From: CAWAPS01 sp963783945 | GTDB taxonomy: Bacteria; Actinomycetota; Acidimicrobiia; Acidimicrobiales; Palsa-688 | Length of the DNA stretch: 18,822 bases | Direction: 5' to 3' | NCBI GenBank assembly: GCA_963783945.1 | Contig: CAWAPS010000018.1 | Span: 1-18,822, forward strand | In this document: positions 16,163 to 18,822 of the stretch, in pieces | Position numbering within the stretch: the stretch's first letter is position 1 | Layout of the letters: every line of letters starts with the position of its first letter | Position numbers and translations under genes: made by a program | The notes under the pieces: generated by a model | Seen by the model: only the letters and a program-made list of their open reading frames with translations | What the model was told of the DNA's origin: nothing | Database searches by the model: none

Positions 16163-17596
16163 CTCGTGAAGACGGGGGCGCTGTCGACGGATGGAGACAC
16201 GGTGAAGCTCTGCTGGCCCGGCGGCGCCGGCAGGTAATCCGTGTTGCCGGCCTGGTTTAGCGTCGATGATGCACGTGCCGGTTCCGCTGAAGGTCACTGT
16301 CGCGCCCCTGACCGCGCACACTCCTGCGCTAGCGGGATCGGCCGAGAACACCACCGGGTTACCCGAACTGCCACCGGTGGCGCTCACCGTATAGGGCGAT
16401 CCGCCGACGGCAGCATTCTTCGGTGCGCTCGAGGTGAAGGTGATGGTCTGGGCAGCCAGGCCGACGGCGGTGGTCTGCTGCACCTGGGAGGCCGCCTGGT
16501 AGTCGCTGTCGCCGGCCTGGTTAGCGTCGAGCACGCAACTGCCGGCGTGCAGGTAGGTCACGGTGTCACCGCTCAACGAGCAGGCGTCATTGGTGGTGGC
16601 CGCATCGACAGTCACACTCACCGCCAGACCCGACGAGGCCGTCGGCGCCAAAACCGCCGAACCGCCCACCACCCCCGACCCCGCCGCACTGAACGTTATG
16701 GTCTGGGCAGCAGGTGTCGTGTTCGCCACGGTGTTCGCAGCTAGTCCGACACCGTCTTGGTTGCCGGCGGCGGTGCAGTCCGCCGCATCGACACAACTCA
16801 CGCCGAGAAAACTGCGGCTAATGGCGGTGGCTGGAGCCCAGGTCCCGGCCGACTCGATGGCGTAGAGGCTATTGCCGACGGCGGTGCAGTCGGTCGCATC
16901 AGCGCAACTGACGCCGCTAAAAGTCCCTTGGCCGGAGACGTCGGCGACGGGGCTAAAGGTGCCGTTCGACTCGGTGGCCTTGGCAGGTTGGTCGGCGGAG
17001 TCATCGGCGCCTACTGCGATGCAATCGCCGGGCGCGGTGCAACTCACGCCGAAGAACCCACCAAGAGCGGGAATCACAGCGAGCGCCCCCAGGTACCGTT
17101 CGACTCGGTGGCGTAGGCCGGAGACTCCTGCTTCGCGCTGAACGGGTTCCCGAAGGCGACCACTCCGACGGCGGTGCAATCGCCGGCCGCGGCGCAGCTC
17201 ACGCCGTCAAAATCGACACCCGCGTTCAGCCCAGTCTCAAAGGCCGTCGGCCACACTACTGGCGTGCCCCAGACGCCACCCGATTCACTGACCGCCATCG
17301 CCTCGTTGCCGCCGTCATAGCCCGCGGCGGTGCAATCGGCGGCCGCGGTGCAGCTCACGCTCAAGAGCGCGCCCGCCGCCTAAGGGGCTGCCGACGATCT
17401 CGACCTCTGGGCCCCAGGTGCCATCCGACTCGGTGGCATAGGCGGGCTGCACGCTGTTGAGACCGCCCGGACTACCCTCGCCGACGGCGGTGCAGTCCGA
17501 AGCATCCATACAGCTCACCCCGAAGAGCGCACCTCCGTCAGTGTTGGCGATAGAGGTCGCCAAACCCCCACTGCCATTCGTCGAGCAAGTCGCGCG

Positions 17597-17905
17597 TCAA
17601 CGGCGGCGATGGGCTGGTGGAAGATACTAGTTTCGCAGGATCGGTGGAAGGACACGAAGTGCGCGAGGCCATGGTGGGACTGTGGAAACCGCGTAACCGA
17701 ACGCGAAACTTGGCGAGGTTGACGCCGGCACATCCGGATCACCCCGAGCTTCGACAGTGAGTACGCCGACCCCAGGTGAGACCGATCCCCCGGTGGGACC
17801 GCCCGCCCACCCGCTGGCCCGGCTGAAGAGTTGAGCGACACCGGATCGACATCGAGCCGTACATCGAGTGCGTCGCGGGACAGCACACCTGATGCGGCGC
17901 TGGTC
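17597..17905. other. Junction region between repeat-protein remnant and CMD gene
   Basis: About 300 bases. Homology to the repeat protein ends at about 17596. An 8-bp inverted pair, AGTTTCGC at 17629-17636 and GCGAAACT at 17703-17710, frames a short segment that matches nothing I know. The SDR-derived copy at 17720-17783 follows. The rest, up to the CMD stop at 17906, shows no gene. Confidence 0.45.
17720..17783 (-). pseudogene. SDR catalytic-segment fragment (44-bp repeat, copy B)
   Basis: On the minus strand this reads GSAYSLSKLGVIRMCRR, containing the YxxxK site of an SDR. 17720-17763 is identical to 11829-11872 in the intact SDR gene, and weaker similarity runs to about 17783. Downstream of the Arg pair the reading departs completely from the intact gene, and no Rossmann part is visible upstream. 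It is a scar of a partial duplication or of a lost paralogue. Confidence 0.75.
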
Positions 17906-18672
17906 TCACGCCTGGGTGGCCTGGTGCTCCGCCCACGCGGTGTCAGCAGTCGCCTGCAAGACGTTGGCGCGGTCATCGTTGTCGTAGGCGCGGAACTGGA
18001 CGATCAGCTCGTCCATCGCCGTCTTGGTCAGGTCACCCGACCTCAGCGCGGTCCCGACGTGGGACTGGATCGGGGTAGGCGCCTCGTCGACCCCGACGCA
18101 CGCCACGGTGACGAATCGGCGGTCGCGGCGGCCGAGGTCCGGGCGCATCCACACGTGGCCGAACACGAAGTTCAATATGCCCGCGTGCTGATAGGGCGTA
18201 TCTCGGCCCGGCGCCGGCATCAGGTTGACATCGCGGAACTCCTCGGCCCCGCGCTGCAGACGTTTCTCCCAGTCGCTCTCTCCGAGCTCGTCGATCCCCC
18301 GGGCCGGCAGTGTCGGATCACCGCCGCGCTCCTCCTGCACCCTCACCCACGACTGGCGGACATACATCTCGAGGTTCGACGCCTTGGGCCAGCCGCAGTA
18401 GACGGCGAAGTGGAGCACTAGCTCGAGCAGTTCCTCGACGCTCAGGTCCCCGCTCTTTAGCGCCGCGTAGGTGTGGTCGATAGGGGCTGGGCCGTCACCG
18501 CAAACCCCAAGCAGCTCAACGTGACTAGCCGGCGCTCCCGGCGGCTGATTCCTGGGCGCGGCCAGATCTCGCTGAAGAGGTGTTCCAGCCGGGATTCCTC
18601 GGCGGCCGACAGGCCGGCGGGGGGCTCAACCATCATCACGTCGAGGTACGTCGCCGCTGCCTGTTGGTCCAC
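17906..18672 (-). CDS. Two-domain carboxymuconolactone decarboxylase (CMD)-family protein, with a frameshift
   Basis: GTG 18672 follows GAGGGG at about 5 bases and gives MDQQAAATYLDVMMVEPPAG, then SRRERRLVTLSCLGFA. One base is missing near 18498-18499. With GCGGGT instead of GCGGT the frame continues GDGPAPIDHTYAALKSGDLS and VEELLELVLHFAVYCGWPKA, the core of a CMD domain. A second CMD-like half follows (RRDRRFVTVACVGV, then QSHVGTALRSGDLTKTAMDE, LIVQFRAYDN). About 255 residues in total, matching double-CMD proteins. Relatives decarboxylate gamma-carboxymuconolactone or act as AhpD-like peroxidase partners. The paired-Cys CxxC site of AhpD is not visible, favouring a decarboxylase-type or unknown role. 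The context of ring-cleavage-type enzymes fits aromatic acid breakdown. Confidence 0.8.
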
Positions 18673-18683
18673 CTGGTCCCCTC

Positions 18684-18707
18684 GTGTTCGAATTGCTGAC
18701 CGAACAC
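18684..18707. promoter_or_regulatory. Operator-like inverted repeat upstream of the CMD gene
   Basis: GTGTTCG at 18684-18690 and CGAACAC at 18701-18707 form perfect 7-bp arms with a 10-base spacer. The site ends only 12 bases upstream of the GTG start on the minus strand and would overlap the transcription start or leader. This is the layout of a TetR- or GntR-type operator. No regulator gene is adjacent inside the window. Confidence 0.45.
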
Positions 18708-18822
18708 TAAAGCACCTGACTCGAGCGGTGTCTAGGGCCGAAAACGAAGGGACGGAACGTTCAACGCTGCCCGGCGCTTCCTCAAGGACATCAACCTCAG
18801 CCGCGACAGCGGTCGTCCGGCT
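18708..18822. other. Right edge, no identified gene
   Basis: A plus-strand frame near the edge reads FNAARRFLKDINLSRDSGRP and stays open to the end but shows no start codon or ribosome binding site. It could be the beginning of a gene outside the window; I do not recognise it. Confidence 0.2.

Larger units (their letters stand above)
15400..17596 (-). pseudogene. Secreted-type repeat protein: six Cys-pair repeats, two VIDANQAG-type repeats, three putative Ig domains; truncated and frameshifted
   Basis: Reading N to C on the minus strand through three single-base indels gives one long protein. The indels are an extra G at 17372-17374, a missing G at 17086-17090 and an extra A at 16256-16258. 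First come six units of the pattern GVSCxxAxDCTAVG followed by YATESNGTWG, each with two Cys probably disulfide-bonded. Then come two units AQTITFT...VIDANQAG...YQAA. Last are three He_PIG-type Ig-like domains (GNGSATIAGTPTKGGVYNVT, TATNTAGKTPQAFTLTV) ending at a stop at 15400-15402. The 5' end has no start codon or signal peptide: the last recognisable repeat residues are at about 17590 and an in-frame stop lies at 17597-17599. Such proteins are usually exported or surface-displayed; binding function unknown. Confidence 0.75.

Noticed and set aside
15343..16260. Plus-strand open frame of about 305 codons, Arg/Gly-rich and internally repetitive
   Set aside because: It is the antisense shadow of the Ig-like repeats; its repetition follows directly from the duplicated minus-strand domains.

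Overview
The window is high-GC DNA with short actinobacterial-type intergenic signals, GTG/ATG starts and strong GGAGG-type ribosome binding sites. Crotonase, acyl-CoA ligase, FadR-type regulator, branched-chain-type binding protein, several SDRs, amidohydrolase and CMD-family genes occur together. Cys-pair and Ig-like secreted repeats add to this. Taken together it suggests an environmental member of the Actinomycetota (Acidimicrobiia-like, or a Mycobacterium/Frankia-like catabolic generalist). This placement is inference from gene content; there is no rRNA or marker gene here.

Left part (1-8852): the first codons of a gene leave the left edge on the minus strand. A plus-strand pair, crotonase (548-1348) and acyl-CoA ligase (1384-2955), follows and probably forms an operon that activates and processes a carboxylic acid. 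A decayed C-terminal SDR fragment lies on the minus strand at about 2972-3240. Next come an unusual double GntR/FCD regulator, a lipoprotein ABC substrate-binding protein (frameshifted in its linker, no permease or ATPase nearby), a quinone-oxidoreductase-like MDR enzyme and an MBL-fold hydrolase.

Middle (8853-14319): a gap of about 1.1 kb with no convincing gene. Three minus-strand genes follow: SDR, then VOC protein (SDR stop and VOC start overlap or lie next to each other), then a zinc alcohol dehydrogenase. Across a divergent gap of about 640 bp lies an amidohydrolase_2-type gene with one frameshift. The enzyme mix fits breakdown of an alicyclic or aromatic/terpenoid-like acid through CoA thioesters, but no substrate can be read from the sequence.

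Right part (14320-18822): this looks more disrupted. It holds a frameshifted DUF6262/TnpC-like accessory protein (normally a partner of tyrosine recombinases). It also holds a 5'-truncated, triply frameshifted secreted repeat protein with six Cys-pair repeats, two VIDANQAG-type repeats and three putative Ig domains. A short copy of the SDR catalytic segment (44 identical bases with 11829-11872) and a two-domain CMD-family gene with one frameshift and an operator-like inverted repeat upstream complete the region.

The most striking global property is at least eight single-base indels. Most sit in short runs of one base, and reading through each restores clear homology. This points either to consensus errors in the assembly or to recent decay, and should be settled before any of these genes is called dead. 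I found no CRISPR array, tRNA, rRNA or intact transposase, and no coherent, clearly new multi-gene system; the best candidates for novelty are the tandem regulator and the repeat protein.
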